A DNA stretch of 64,000 nt, from assembly GCA_036936605.1 (NCBI GenBank), contig JAUPFV010000004.1:291132009-291196008 (forward strand). Reading direction: 5' to 3'. The position numbers and the translations under genes are program-made. This document shows, in pieces, positions 11,301-23,700 of this stretch. This stretch comes from Limnanthes douglasii subsp. nivea (Eukaryota; Streptophyta; Magnoliopsida; Brassicales; Limnanthaceae). Every line of letters begins with the position of its first letter. Within the stretch, counting starts at the first letter, position 1. The notes under the pieces are model-generated. The model searched no databases. It was not told where the DNA came from and worked only from the letters and a program-made list of their open reading frames with translations.

Positions 11301-11943
11301 GGGTAGAGCATACCCAAGACATTTGCAATGCCTTGCCACTTCCTCTTGGTCAATGTTAATGTCCTGTCTACTAGCTTCCTTTTGAACGTTGTCAACCTCT
11401 TTTTTTTATCCACTCCCTCCTGATCGTCGCTATTCTCTTCTTGCTCCACTTTCCCTTGATCTTTGACCTCCTCATTAGAATTTTCCCCCTCATTGACGGC
11501 TTCTACATCAGCATCTTCATGCTCCTCTTCTGAACTTTGTTCAGATTTGTAATCCTCAATTATACCTCGACGAGGAGGCTGATGAGATGTGCTTGGTTCA
11601 GACGGGATGGAAACCAACAAAGAGTCGGCTGACTCTATCTCTGGTGAAATGCTAAGGCAGTTTCCAAATTCAAAAATATCTCCAGTTGGACTGACAGTCG
11701 TATTGGAAGTGGGAGTCTGAGTCGGAATGAGAGTTGGAGTGCGAGTGAGAGTTTGAGTGGGAGGGAGATTAGAATTGAGAATTTGTTTGAGGTAGGTATT
11801 CCATCTTTTTTGGAGAAAAACTGTAGCTACCCTCCCTGACAGAGACTTTCACGCTGGGGTTGCGATGATTCTTAATCCTTAAAACGATAGCGAATTTGAG
11901 GCACCAAAACGAACGTGAACTTAGTCTTCGGCTTATCTACCAT
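11282..11943 (-). pseudogene. CACTA accessory or TNPA N-terminal region
   Basis: A candidate start at 11943 reads MVDKPKTKF... and stops after 23 codons. Further along, 11620-11282 is open for 112 codons with a long E/D-rich segment (SEEEHEDADVE) and a basic end (LTLTKRKWQG). The DNA at 11690-11770 is a degenerate GAGT/CTCACT repeat encoding low-complexity sequence. I infer it to be the N-terminal part of the adjacent TNPA-like gene, by position and strand only. Confidence 0.35.
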
Positions 11944-12289
11944 GGATTATTTGCCTTATATTTTTTATCTTACATGCTATACTTACAAAAAAACAATTGA
12001 AAACATTAAATAAACAAAATTGAAACAATAAGCACAATAATAACAACAAACATAAAAGACTACCTACCATATGAACTCATTCTCATACAAATATTAATAT
12101 TTTATACTTAAACCGTTAAAGTTAAATTCCATTAGCTAATCAGATATGTAAACCCAAAATTGTGATATAAAACATAACATTAAAAGATGTATGTACCAAT
12201 TCATGCACATCCATGTATCGATTAACACACATATATCAGCCTAAACACAACCATAACAATAACATCAAACCATATATATGATATACAAC

Positions 12290-12440
12290 TTGATATTCAA
12301 CATCAATGAATCAGTGAATGAAAACATTAACACAATACATGAGTATTAACACATACTTATTGAATCAGAAACACAATACACGAATCTTAACACATACTCG
12401 CTAAATCAATGAATCACATCGATAACACAATATAACATCC
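12290..12440. repeat. Degenerate repeats, possible CACTA subterminal region
   Basis: CACAATACATGAGTATTAAC, CACAATACACGAATCTTAAC and a further ATAACACAATATAAC recur with TGAATCA motifs between them. They lie just upstream of the TNPA-like gene, where CACTA elements carry binding repeats. No CACTA/TAGTG terminus was found. Confidence 0.35.
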
Positions 12441-12599
12441 ATGTAAATTTGATAACTATAAATCTTCCTCACATCAATTTTACATATAAATGAGTAACAT
12501 AAATAGTCGTAAGGTTTTTTAGTAAAATAAAATAAAATGCAATAAAACTGGATTTGGATTTGTTTGGCTTATACCTTATATATAATCAATTTCTAAATT

Positions 12600-13800
12600 C
12601 AATGTAGTAGATAGTTCAAAAGAAATATGCAAAAGTCCGTTTAAAATAAGTGAAAGGAGAACGTTGAAACAGAAATTAGTTATTTCTGTTAAATGCTATA
12701 GAATGGTGTAATATATAATAACATTCTTATAATATGCTTCCAAACCTCTTCTTTTCTATAATCATTTACAAATTCTTAGTTCTTGAGTGCTAATATCATA
12801 TTGGTTCGCCACAAGTTCCGCAATTTTCTCTCTTTTGTTTATAGTTTTATTGTTGATTTCTTGGTTATTTACACAGAAAGATCACCAATATTCAGTAGTC
12901 ATTTACCACGAAACAACCTTGCCTTGTTGAATTTTTATTTCTGTAGATAATTTGAAGAACCAATACGAGAAGATCCACGACCAAAAAATTATGTGTAATA
13001 ATTATGTTATTATTACCATACTTACTATCCATCTTGGGATTCATAATACACTTCTGGGTTTATTTTATTTTGTTATCAATCTTTCTTTTTGTTTTGTATA
13101 ATTTTGTGAGAAAGTTGGAGAACATATTCTATGGAACCCGCAGATGCAATAACAAAGCAAAGAGGTACGTTTTCTCTTGATCCTTGTTTGTTCAAAGTAA
13201 CATGAGCGTCTTTGTATCTTCAAGTTTTATGAAACCAGAAAATGTTGAGTTGAAATTCTTCTGGCCATGGCAGGTGAATTCTCTAGTTGGAGAGCATGTG
13301 GATTTCATGGACGAGTTTAATGAGTTCTTGGAGATTGACTATATGGGTATGTTTTTTATAAAGATCAATACTTATGGGGCTTTATAGTTTACGTTATTGT
13401 TTCTGATCCAAAACATTTCTGTAGATGAATTTTTGTAAATGGTTGATGAGCTGCTTGGAAACTAATGCTGGTGGAAATCTAGAATTTTTTTGTTAACACT
13501 GTCATGTGGGTGTTGTACCTCAGGAGAAATTATTAGCTGGTCCAGTTTCTACTAAGCAGTAAACTTGTAATGTATTTTCATAAATAAATAAAAATGGTAT
13601 AAAATCAGCTTCGGTTTTGTAAAGACTCCAACAAAAATTTTGATTAGACAAACATATATTAAACCAAACATACAATAAATATTTAACTTAGTTCGGACTG
13701 TGAAGAAATACTACATTTATTAGTAACAAATGTAGATTTTATATAGTATAAGTCGCAACAAGACTATCTCAAACACAACAGTTATAAATAGTATTTAGAA
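12600..13800 (+). pseudogene. SIN3-like PAH copy B, internally deleted
   Basis: The promoter module is at 12668-12690 (perfect 9-bp arms), but the TATA box is spoiled (TATAGAA). The leader is recognisable to about 12960. PAH1 exons are missing. The end of the PAH2 exon survives near 13085-13165, and exon 4 follows a GGCAG acceptor at about 13273, reading NSLVGEHVDFMDEFNEFLE. A degraded last exon follows near 13425. The 3' flank to about 13800 matches the 3' flank of copy A (2980-3400). The whole is a copy A-like unit that lost its first coding exons. Confidence 0.75.
12668..12690 (+). promoter_or_regulatory. Inverted repeat, PAH copy B
   Basis: Perfect arms AACAGAAAT and ATTTCTGTT around TAGTT. 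The following TATA box is degenerate. Confidence 0.6.
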
Positions 13801-15830
13801 GTATGAGCTAGCTTCTTCATAACGGTTATAAATGTTTGCTATAGCGTGGCACACGTGTACTGGATCATTATGCTTTATTCACTAGACCTACCCTTAGGTT
13901 TGACAGTTTACAACCATCAGACTATCCTCTTTACACACAAACGTTTCACCTCTTAAACTTCTTTGACACCTTTCTCTCTCTCCTAACTTCTTCTATTAAT
14001 AGTCTTTCACTCTTTACCTAGATCCTAAGAAACCAGTTTTTGGTGCTTACGATTACTTATGCATCAGTGAAAGGGGTGAGGAGTACAGAGTTGCTGGATT
14101 GATAAACAATGCTCCTCGATTTTTTTACTGAAACCATAAATTACAGTAATTTTGATCCTAATCGAAGCTCTCATTTGTTTCCAAACTCCTCCACCCTATA
14201 ATCTCAATAACCTTTATCAGCAAACCCTTCGATACCAAAACTTCGAAATTCCTCTCTGGTTCCCTCTAGTTCCAAAACTACATCTCCTGAAATAAATCGC
14301 AAAGTTACTCACACCAAAGCTATTCAGAAATAACCAGAAAAATCTACATCATCGATCATTGTTGATCCACCTCGGACCTCACGCAAAGAAACACCTCGTA
14401 TTTATCCAAAAGCTCACCTCCCTCTTAATCGTCTTGTTAAGAAGAAATAATTCATAACCATAAGAGATATCGATGTTATCAATAATTTATCAAGTTCTTC
14501 CCAAAATCTTGTAAATAATCCTACACCACTACCTCATCGTCAGATGGAGATCATAGATACTATCATTGAGTCCCAAAAAAATCCATCGAATACAAAAGAG
14601 GAAATATCAGTCTCAACCTCTAACCCGTATCAACTAATAGATGAAGCTTATGATAAAGAAGCAGTTTCAGAGGCCAGTCATTCTATCGGTGCTGCTAAAG
14701 CAAGTGGAGCTGCATCGGATACAGAATACGACACCTTGAAACAAGGAGCAGTTAGAAAGAAAAAGATAGGAAAAGCTCCAATTGTTTTTCCCGAGGACGT
14801 TGTTGCGTCCATAAGTGTAAACCTGAAACCACTCATTTCTACATATGTTATGGTATTGAAAAAATTACCATACATATACTACAACGATGCTCAAGCTGAT
14901 CGTCTTAAAAACAATGGGGAATGGCTGATAACATTACTCTTCGACTACCAAAAGAAGGGGAGACTCCACTTGACGGTGTAGAAAATGAACTGGTGTTCTA
15001 TACAGAGATTATCAACTAGGATCTCCGGTTCCCATTGGATCCGATGATCGTCGAATAATTTGATTTTCTGGAACTTTTCCTACCACAAGAAACATAACAT
15101 CTTTGGTTCATACAATTATCACTAATTATGGCTTTAAGACTAAGTCAAATTCATATGTCGATGAAAGATTAACTATTATCATTAATTATGGCTTCTACCA
15201 TCTAATCCTTGTAAATAAATTCAAAGTAGTTGACGATTTGCTCGAAGATGAAAAACCTTTGGAAGCAAAGATTTGTATTTATCTCTGGGGCTTCGGAAAA
15301 TAGGAAGGCAATATCTGAAGAAAATCTTTCAAAAATCAACCTCGTCTAAAGAAGCAACAATAAGCTTTTTATCCTTCCATATTTTCCTTTACTCTTCATA
15401 ACTTGTATTTAATTTTTCATATATATTGTTTTCGTAGTCAGGAATTTCGAAGAGATTCAAAGGTCGGAAGAAAGAGGTAAAATACATCTTTATAAAATTG
15501 GCCACCTAGGCTGAAAAAGAATGGAGCAATGGGTTCCATGCATCATTTTTGCCTATAAATTTTATCAACAACCACTTGTGGAGGATCACATTGTGTGTAG
15601 ACCTCCCCAAAAATCTGTCGAGCCACCAAATCCAAACTTGGTTGTGAAGAGACTAATAACTCCTGATGGTAAGCTGAATCTTCCTTAGAGAAACAGATCT
15701 GACAGCCATCTTCCTGTAAAAAAGAAAGGAAAAAATATAAATCAGTTACTACATCTGGAGGTAGCCCTTCAAAAAATATGATCCCTCAGAAAACAAAAGG
15801 AACCAAAAGCAAAAGGAATGTATTCGAAGA
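13800..15830 (+). pseudogene. Tat antisense accessory ORF, orphan plus-strand copy
   Basis: Here the accessory ORF reads rightwards, so the parent element lay on the minus strand. An N-terminal block at 14040-14110 reads PVFGAYDYLCISERGEEYR, shared with the copies at 30672, 57550 and 59300. The ORF 14544-14981 holds the acidic linker and the conserved block IVFPEDVVASI, then TYVMVLKKLPYIYYND. LRFPLDPMIV (about 15020) is the signature I associate with the plant putative gypsy-type transposon family (PF04195). A TAGTCAG acceptor at 15441 precedes EFRRDSK, as in the copy at 56285. Many stops are present. A TAACGGTTATAA motif near 13820 is shared with the sequence upstream of the copy at 59585. 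No pol is attached. Confidence 0.7.
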
Positions 15831-15834
15831 TAAA

Positions 15835-16330
15835 TAACTATGGTTTTTCCCCTTGTTGTTTTTTGTTCCAAGTCACTCGATGTTCTTGGATGACTTGTTT
15901 TTTTTATGAATGCTTAGTTGTTTAACACAAAGAATATTTTTTCGTAAGGTGAGATTATCTTTCATGAATTATTAATTTTTTTTTTCTATATTCATAGGCT
16001 CGATCATAAAACTTATAATTTTTTTTTAAATTCATTTTTACCTCAAATAATAATAATAATAATGTGCTAAAAAGTGAGTTCAAAGAATGTAGCACTTCAA
16101 GTAACAACTAGTGTATTTTTTCATCGAAATGTGATAATAATAAATATTTAACATTTCATAATAATTAATCTTCCATTACAACATCATGGATAACCAGTCT
16201 TTAACTAGTTACAAAAATTATTAAAATTCTGATATTTTAAACAACTATTGGCCAAGAAATACGTTTATTAATATCTTCGAATATATACATGACACCTCAT
16301 TAAAACCTCCATAGGCCAACAAGGTAGGAG
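15835..16330. other. AT-rich spacer
   Basis: T and A runs and a short (AAT)n tract near 16050. No coding signal. Confidence 0.5.
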
Positions 16331-16505
16331 AGAGTGTGTCAATTAAGTGTCACAACCAACACTAAGACTTGATTTCGATGTACCTTATATTACTATGTTC
16401 ATTCATTAAGTTCAAATTATTCCATGGACATATAGGAATCATCAAAAGCATTCAATAATAAGTCGTCATACCTAGGTCCAACATTTAATGAGCTTGCACC
16501 TTTGG
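16330..16505 (-). repeat. Copia LTR fragment
   Basis: It resembles 4100-4270: GATGTACCTT, GAACATATAGGATCATCAAAA-like and CCTAGGTCCAACAT blocks occur in the same order. It ends where the LINE sequence begins. Confidence 0.55.
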
Positions 16506-18990
16506 TTCAAACACAACCGGTCTGTTCTCCTCAAACTGCAAAATTCAACAGACATATATCTTACTCAGATGTAGTACAGAACCATCAACAAAGAATCTAC
16601 CATAAACTCTCCCAAGTTTCACACAAGTCTGATCATATATCATTGCACTTTGAAGAAGAAACAAAAACCTCACTAAATAAATCAACTTCTTTTATTCTAG
16701 TGGAGAATTTCAACAAAAGTTAGCAAAAAATCAAGCACTTGACAGATTCTTTGAAGCTAGGAGGTTTGAAGGTGATTTTTTATCTTCAAACTGGGATTCC
16801 AGACACTTGTTTATGAAATTCTCACTGAAAGAGGACATTCGCAAGATTTATTCAAGATTTCTTTGGCTATTGATGAGTATTCAATGCGAATATTCTAATG
16901 GTTTCCCTCTTTCACTGTTAAAAAAGAATTCTCGCTCATGCCTATTTGGATCAGAATAGAGAAGCTACCTGAACATTTGTACAACCCCGATATCATAAAC
17001 TCTATAACTACTTCCATATGCTATCCTTTAAAAATTTGGATTCCACCGAAGAACAAAGCTATGTATAATGCATGCTACGCCTGGGTTGAAATCGATATCA
17101 CAAAACAGTTACAACACAGTATGTGGATTGGATTTGGGGATAACATCGACTATTGGATTCATCTCAGTTACAAGCAACTTCCGAAATACTGCAACCATTG
17201 TTTTCACGTTGGTTATGACAAAAGTGAATGCAATAAAAATACCTAAGAAAATATTATCCAAGATATTGAAGCTAAATCAATTCAGCAAAACCCTCAAAAC
17301 TCTCAAAAATCTGAACAAGGAAGCCTCGATGTTATAAACCAAGGTAATGCTACATCAAATATCATCACGATTACTGTTATCCCTACAAATGTAACAACAA
17401 ATAGCCCCAAGAGACTACCAACACAGGAACACGAAATAGTGCTTAAAGAAAATGAGGAATCATATGACAACCAACAAGTTAACAGCAATGAGGCAGAAAA
17501 AATTGAAGCAATCAATTCACTTTATAGATAATCATAACGTGTTTAGAGCTTTTTAAATTGACAACACTGCACCTGGATCTCCAAATAAGAACAACTTTGG
17601 TAGTTTTCCTCCAACTCCTACACTGAAAAAGAAGATAATTGACTGAAGCTATGAGACGGTTTTAGATCAGAAACTGAAACAAGCAAGAAACAATAGAAGA
17701 AGGAAATCCTTATTTATTAAATCTCTACAATTTGATGAGATCAACAGCGACATCAACACCACCTTAATGATTAAGGTTCTAAGTTGGAACATAAGAGGGA
17801 TTGGAAACAACCCCTTTATTAGAAGACTAAAATCAATTATAGAGAATGAGGACATCAAAGTTGTTTTTGTTCAAGAACAAATGATAAGTAGAGACCTCAT
17901 TGGAAGGGTTTCTCGGAAAATCTAACTTCACAAGTTCTATGCTAACTTATATAATAAAATAAGGATTTTTTGGGACTCTGAATTGCAATTCAAGGTTATT
18001 ACTGATAACTACCGGTTCGTTCACTCCTCTGTTAAACATTTGATGTTTGACACTCACACTAGCATCACATGTATTTACCAAAGATGCCAAAAATTTAGAA
18101 GAATTGAACTCTGGGATGAACTAAAGATCATCTCTAACACCGTAAAAATTTAGAAGAATTGAACTCTGGGATGAACTAAATTTATAGGTCCTAAATTTAC
18201 TTGGTTACTTCTTGGTGACTTTATAGGTCCTAAATTTACTTGGTCCTAAATTTAGAACAACACTGTAAAATATTGGTTACTTCTTGGTGACTTTATAGGT
18301 CCTAAATTTACTTGGACAAACAAAACAAGATGGAGGAGGCTGAACAGAGTGTTGTATAATCAGGACTGGACGAACAGATTATTTGAAACTAAGGTCCAAC
18401 ATCTACTAAGAACATGTTCAGACCATACTCCTCTACTCTTATCTATTACACAAAGCTGAAGAAGTCCTTCAGTTTCCTCAATATATGGAGAATGGACAAT
18501 GATTTCTATGATTTTGTAAAACAGAGTTGGGGTGCATAAATGAATTGATTTCTAATGTTTATATTTTAGAATAAACTAAAAAGATTGAAGAATGATCTAA
18601 AAGAGTGGAACAAAAAAACATTTTAGAAATCTATTTGATAAGATTAAAATAGCTGAAGAGGAGGTAAGTACCTGTGAAGAACATTTTAGAAACTTTGGGA
18701 ATGGCCAGGACAAGGCATCTCTATCTAAGGCTACTGCTGCTCACTTGTTAGCTTTAATCATAGAAGAGGAATTCTGGAAACAGAGAGGCCACGCTGAATG
18801 GATAAAGGATGGGGATAGATTCACAAGGTTTATCATATTTATGCTTTGAAGAAAAGAAGAAAATGTAGAATCAATGGAGTCAAGATCAACAACAAATGGT
18901 GCACTGAAAAAAAAGAGATTAACAACTCTGTTGTTTCATACTTTTCTGGAAAATATTTCTCATTCTTTTAAAAGATTAAATCATGAATTA
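16506..18990 (+). pseudogene. L1-type LINE, ORF1 and endonuclease part of ORF2
   Basis: ORF1 region: 16938-17246 reads MPIWIRIEKLPEHLYN..., then WVEIDITKQL and KYCNHCFHVGYDKSEC. This is the DUF4283/zinc-knuckle arrangement of plant L1 ORF1 (RNA binding), with the knuckle histidine replaced by tyrosine. ORF2 begins near 17766: KVLSWNIRGIGNN and VVFVQEQ mark the apurinic endonuclease, continuing to FTWTNKTRWRRLNRVL and CSDHTPLLL near 18300-18440. The linker (EFWKQRGHAEWIKDGDRFTRF) lies near 18770-18830. Sequence stops resembling a LINE near 18990, before any reverse transcriptase. Many stops and frameshifts. Loss of the 3' rather than the 5' half is unlike ordinary 5' truncation. Confidence 0.8.
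18110..18315 (+). repeat. Local duplications inside the LINE endonuclease
   Basis: AGAAGAATTGAACTCTGGGA occurs twice (about 18097 and 18151). A block with TATAGGTCCTAAATTTACTT and TTACTTCTTGGTGAC occurs two to three times (18181-18310). They disrupt the endonuclease frame. Confidence 0.75.
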
Positions 18991-19062
18991 CATTCCATGG
19001 AAAGTAGTATATGACATCGTTACCATGTTTTAACTCTTTTCTTTTATATCTTTTCTTCTTTG

Positions 19063-19288
19063 ATATATCTTTTCGTTGTTTTTTTTTTTTTTTTTTTCCG
19101 GAGGGAACCCGCAGCCGCTATTCAGAGTGCAATGAGTGCGCACAGGGTAAACCCTCAGTCTGACGCGATAGCCTGCAAACCAACGCCAGAAGGTAAACCA
19201 CACAAGGTGACAGGCTCAGCCGAGAAAGCGTATGCAGAGGGACTCGAACTCATGACCTTTTGGTTATAAGAATATATCTTTTCGTTGT
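19063..19288 (-). mobile_element. SINE with poly(A) tail and 17-bp target duplication
   Basis: The body is 19098-19271 read on the minus strand, ending in an 18-base A tail (T run 19080-19097). Identical 17-bp direct repeats ATATATCTTTTCGTTGT flank it at 19063-19079 and 19272-19288. Near its 5' end is AGTTCGAGTCC, a good match to the RNA polymerase III B box (GGTTCNANNCC). No A box precedes it, so the copy is probably 5' truncated. Short plus-strand ORFs here are incidental. The intact target duplication indicates a fairly recent insertion. Confidence 0.85.
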
Positions 19289-19869
19289 GTTTGTAATACA
19301 GAGGGATTACAGAAGTCTATTAATTTTCTCTTTTATATTAATTAGTTTCCGTAATTAATATTATAAAAATATTATGAGCTGTATATTATAAAAACCATAC
19401 AACTCGACGAAATATTATACCTAACAAAAAGATGTAACATTTGCAATAAAAACTATAATAAAAATAATTATAATGAAATACTCAATTCAGTTGATAAATC
19501 CCACGGCTAACCTGGTGAGCCCTGCTCGCACAAGACTTGCTATTCTAACAAAATGTTCTTATCGTATCAACTTCGTTACATACCTTTGAACATACCTTAT
19601 CAGTTTTTTCATTATTTTTATTTTTGTGAATGAAGATGATCCTAAAAGAATTCTGAAAACTTATTATTTGGGTTTTAAATCTTCAACTATGATACAACGT
19701 AGTTTGTTTCAACTTTTTTTAGCAACAACAGTGTTTGAGGTTTCAAAATTTTGGAATTTAAAACAGGATAGTAAACAAACTTATTGATATAAGAAAAATA
19801 ATTAAAAAATGATTGTAGATATATGAAAAGAAGAAAGTAATACAAACTAGTAGTGATTTTGCACCATTT

Positions 19870-20710
19870 TTATTTATTTATTTATGAAAATACATTACAA
19901 GCGGCATTAGTTTCCGAGCGGTATAACAGAAATAACTAATAAATCTAGGCTTCCCCATCAACTATGTCCAAGCAGCTCATCAACCATATATAACCATTTG
20001 AATCCATCTGCGAAAAGAATATCGATCACACGCCGTGAAAGTAAACTATAAAGGCATATAACTATTTAACTTTATTAAAAGAACTTACTCATATGGTGCT
20101 TTGAACAAACAAGAATATACAAAGACGTTACCATGCTCTCTAAATATAAATTTCATCTGCCATAAGCATAAGAATTTACAGTAAAATTTATAACATAGCA
20201 GGAAAAAAAAGAAAAGCTTGCGTAATATACAAAGACCCAAACAAGGACCAAGAAAAAAGTTACCTCAAACAAATACTTTTGCCGAATTTCTCATGGAATA
20301 CCAAATACAAAGAAAGATTCAAAAGAAAGTTGAATCGTCCCACATTTTAAATATGACCGCAACCAAAATTTGATGAACAATAAGCTGTAATCGGAACAAT
20401 GGTACCGAGTTGTCCCATATTTTAATTCTGACCGCAACCAAAATGTGATGAACAATAAGCAGTAATAGGAACAATTGTACGTAGTTTAAGAATGTCATAT
20501 TTCAGAGTACCAACAATTGTACGTAGTTTAACAATTAGCAGTCAAGAATAGAGAAAAGAAGAGGTCAGAAGCTGCGAGAGAGATGAACTAAGAAACTTGT
20601 AAAGGAGTAGAGAAACGAAGAGGTACAAAATAGAAAGAAAATAAGAATGCAGTTTTTATAGGACTTAACAGAAATAACTAATTTCTGTTGTTGATAGAGG
20701 ACGTTCGACT
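19870..20710 (-). pseudogene. SIN3-like PAH copy E, minus strand
   Basis: Transcription would run leftwards from the module at 20667-20689 (perfect arms) with TATA at about 20654-20660. The leader reads TTATTTTCTTTCTATTTTGT and pyrimidine-rich sequence. The only coding remnant is near 20160-20120: a TATGGCAG acceptor followed by ATGAAATTTATATTTAGAGA, the counterpart of the GGAGAGCA segment of PAH2 exon 4. No PAH1. It cannot make a PAH protein. Confidence 0.65.
20654..20689 (-). promoter_or_regulatory. Inverted repeat plus TATA box, PAH copy E
   Basis: Arms AACAGAAAT (20667-20675) and ATTTCTGTT (20681-20689), perfect; the minus strand then reads TATAAAAA. Confidence 0.6.
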
Positions 20711-20749
20711 TATTCTCCAAGGCCACTGGTGAATCAGACATATATGACA

Positions 20750-23700
20750 CAACAAGTTATTAGGCCAATATATAACAACTGGATTGCACCAGAAGACTTT
20801 GGAGATTTGACTGAGTACGTGGCAACTATATTTGAAAAAACTCGTGGTCATGTACATTTCGTAAGCTTTTTCCGATTCAAATCTTGAGGGAAAACAATAA
20901 TAATAGGTTTCGCAAGTATCGTGAGGATGTTGGTCATGAGATAATCGAGTGTATTGATTTGTAAAAATAAATTCAAGCGTTAATCGAAAATGGGAAGTTG
21001 ATATATTTTGTAAAGAAGAATTCTAAAAAGAACCTAATGGTTAAATAAAAATCAAAGGAAGCGAAAACTACCTTAGTCATTTCCGAGAATATTGACTCTT
21101 TTGATATTGCAACTTAATACTTAGATCCTAAAGAAGGTAGAAACGATATTAGCATGGTGGAAGAAATTTCCCCAAAAAAAAAAAGGTTAGTGATTTGTGC
21201 ACTTATTTTGAATTTTAACAATTTTGGGGGTGATACTATTTCAAGAAATTCGAACAGTTCTCGAAAGAGGCATATAGTCAGTTTGACTATCAAGTTAGAA
21301 GTAGGTTCCTTGACACATCAGCATCGATCTCCCTCCCCAATAATCTGCTTCGAGGATGATGATATGTGAAATGTGGTTGGCCCACAAGAAGATGCGGTAG
21401 TAATTGCGCCAGGAATAACTGTGATCATGTGCAAAGGGTTTAATTGACACAAGAAGTTCTGCTAACATTTTGTGTATGAGCACTTACAAGAAAATTGTAG
21501 ACCCACTTGTTATCTGATGATCTCATAGAATTGTTGTAGGGTTTACATGAGCAACTGCTAAGGTGGTTAGAGAGTTTGAAAGTGTGGTTGAATTCGGCTA
21601 GGGGCCTTTCAGAAAAGAAGTTGAAATTCTATTTATCGTCGTAGATGCACCTACATCTTACAATGTTATTTTTAGGAGTTCATGGTTGTCAAAGATGAAT
21701 GTTGTCATTTCATTGTTCCATCAGTGTTTGAAGTATATCATGGGAATAATGTTGGAATGATCGGGAGCAGCCAAAAAACAGCTAAAGAGTGATATCGAAT
21801 TGCATTATCTTCCAAGAAAAGTCGAGGGAATTAGTCATAAAAATCATAGAAACTAGTGGGGACTTCTTCAGAACCAACCTCTTTTGATGATCCAACGGAG
21901 TCCCCCAAATTATGCTGTAAGTGCAGTAATAATTCGAGAAGAAGATAATGTCCCAAAGCCAGTGTATTATAGTAGTAAAAGGTTATTGGATGCAGAAAAA
22001 CAGTATCTGAAGTTTGAAAAGTTGGCTATTGCGTTAGTAATTGTTGCTCGAAAAATGCGGCCATATTTTCAAGCCCATTCTATCATAGTACGAACCTTCT
22101 TTTCCACTAAAAATTATGCTTCAAAGACCTGATATTTCGGGGAGAATGACTAAATGGTCGGTTAAGTTAGGAGATTTTGATTTCGAGTTTGAACCAAGAA
22201 ATGAAATTAAAGCTTAAGCCCTAACATATATTTTAGTGGAGTTTCATTCTGAGCTTTGGATATGGATATTAATAAGGATAATTTCGAGGCTGAATGGGTA
22301 ATTTGAACAGATGAAGGATCGAGTTTGTCTAGAATTGGAGTTGGGGTTTAGTTGGTTCCGTTGAAAGAATTAACAATTTTTCAAGCCATTTGATTTCGGT
22401 TCAAAGAAACAAATAATTAAGCATAGTATGAAGCAGCTGTAGCAGGGTTAAGGCTTTCGGAAATTTTATGGGGCTAAAAGAGTTAAGTTAATCAGTTATA
22501 CACAATTGCTCATTAATCATGTATCTAGGCAATCTGAGGCACGAAAGGATCATCTGGTAATGTATTTGAAAGCACTAAAAGACCTATATATAAGCTTTAA
22601 ACAAATGAGCTACGAACATGTTCAAATAGATGAAAACTCGGTGGCAGATTCTTTGGCCACTGCTTCAAAAAGTAAGCTACCCATGGATTGTTACATTAGA
22701 AAATGCATCAGTTAGTAAAAATTTGGAGCAAATAGTTGGGATTATTTATGAAGACAACCAAGTATATATTTGAGAAAATGAATATTGGATAAGTCATTAT
22801 CTAAAAAGGTGTCTTTTAAATCTTATGGGTACATTGTTCTAGGAGGTGTCTTGTATAAGAATTCTTTTAGTAGACCTTTGTTCTAATGTTTGGAAAAAAC
22901 CGAATCACAAGTGATATTGTCAGAGGTGCATGACGGGGAAGGAGTTGCACATTTCGTGTATAAATCATTCATTAAAAGTGTATTTTTAGAAGGATATTAC
23001 TGGCCCACGATATCGTCTGACGTAAAATATTTTGTTAAAATGTGATACATGTCAAAGATTTGGTAATATAATTCATAAGCTAGGAGTTCCTCTTAAAATC
23101 ATATCAGTGGCATTGCCATTTGACCGATGAGGTATTGACCTTGTGGGTCCTCTTCGAATGGCTTCTGGGAGGAGACATGCAATAATCGTGGCAATGGATT
23201 ATTTTTCAATATGGGTGGAAGCAGAGCCTAGTAGGGGCAAAGGCTAAGGATGTAATTAGATTGACTACGTCAAATATTTGGTGTCGTTTTAGGGTTCTAA
23301 TGAAAATCACTACAGATAATGGGCCTTAATTCGATTATAAGGATTTGAAGAGCTTTTGTAATTGTCGAGTGGTACAACAATGTTTTTCAACTCATTTTCA
23401 TCCACAAGAAAATGGATGATTAGAAGTAACTAATCGAACAATTCTTGATGGGTTAAATAAAAATTTAGAAGGAAAAGTTATGAAGTGGCCTGATTATTTG
23501 CACGAAGTTCTTTAGGAATACCGAACAACTCCTCGAACAACAACATCAGAATATCTCCATTTGCATTAGTATACACGATGGATGTTGTAGTACCATCCAA
23601 TGCAGTTTTTCCGTCTTAACGAGTTATGGTGTATCCTGAGGAGCCAAATGATATAAGCAGAGCCGTAGACCTTAATTTGATTGAAGAAAAAAGAAGGAGA

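Larger units (their letters stand above)
19275..20720 (-). repeat. Duplicated segment, copy E (partner 26150-27775)
   Basis: Matching landmarks in the same order and orientation: GTTTGTAATACA...GGGAT (19290/26158), TTTATATTAATTAGT (19333/26201), GATACAACGTAGTTTGTTT (19690/26793), TTTATTTATTTATGAAAA (19873/26975), TTTCATCTGCCATAA (20151/27261), and the PAH promoter. The stretch 19400-19660 does not match well, so the segments differ by an indel or insertion. Confidence 0.8.

Noticed and set aside
19240..19269. Possible tRNA gene (B-box motif)
   Set aside because: No A box, anticodon arm or acceptor stem; target duplications and A tail mark a SINE.
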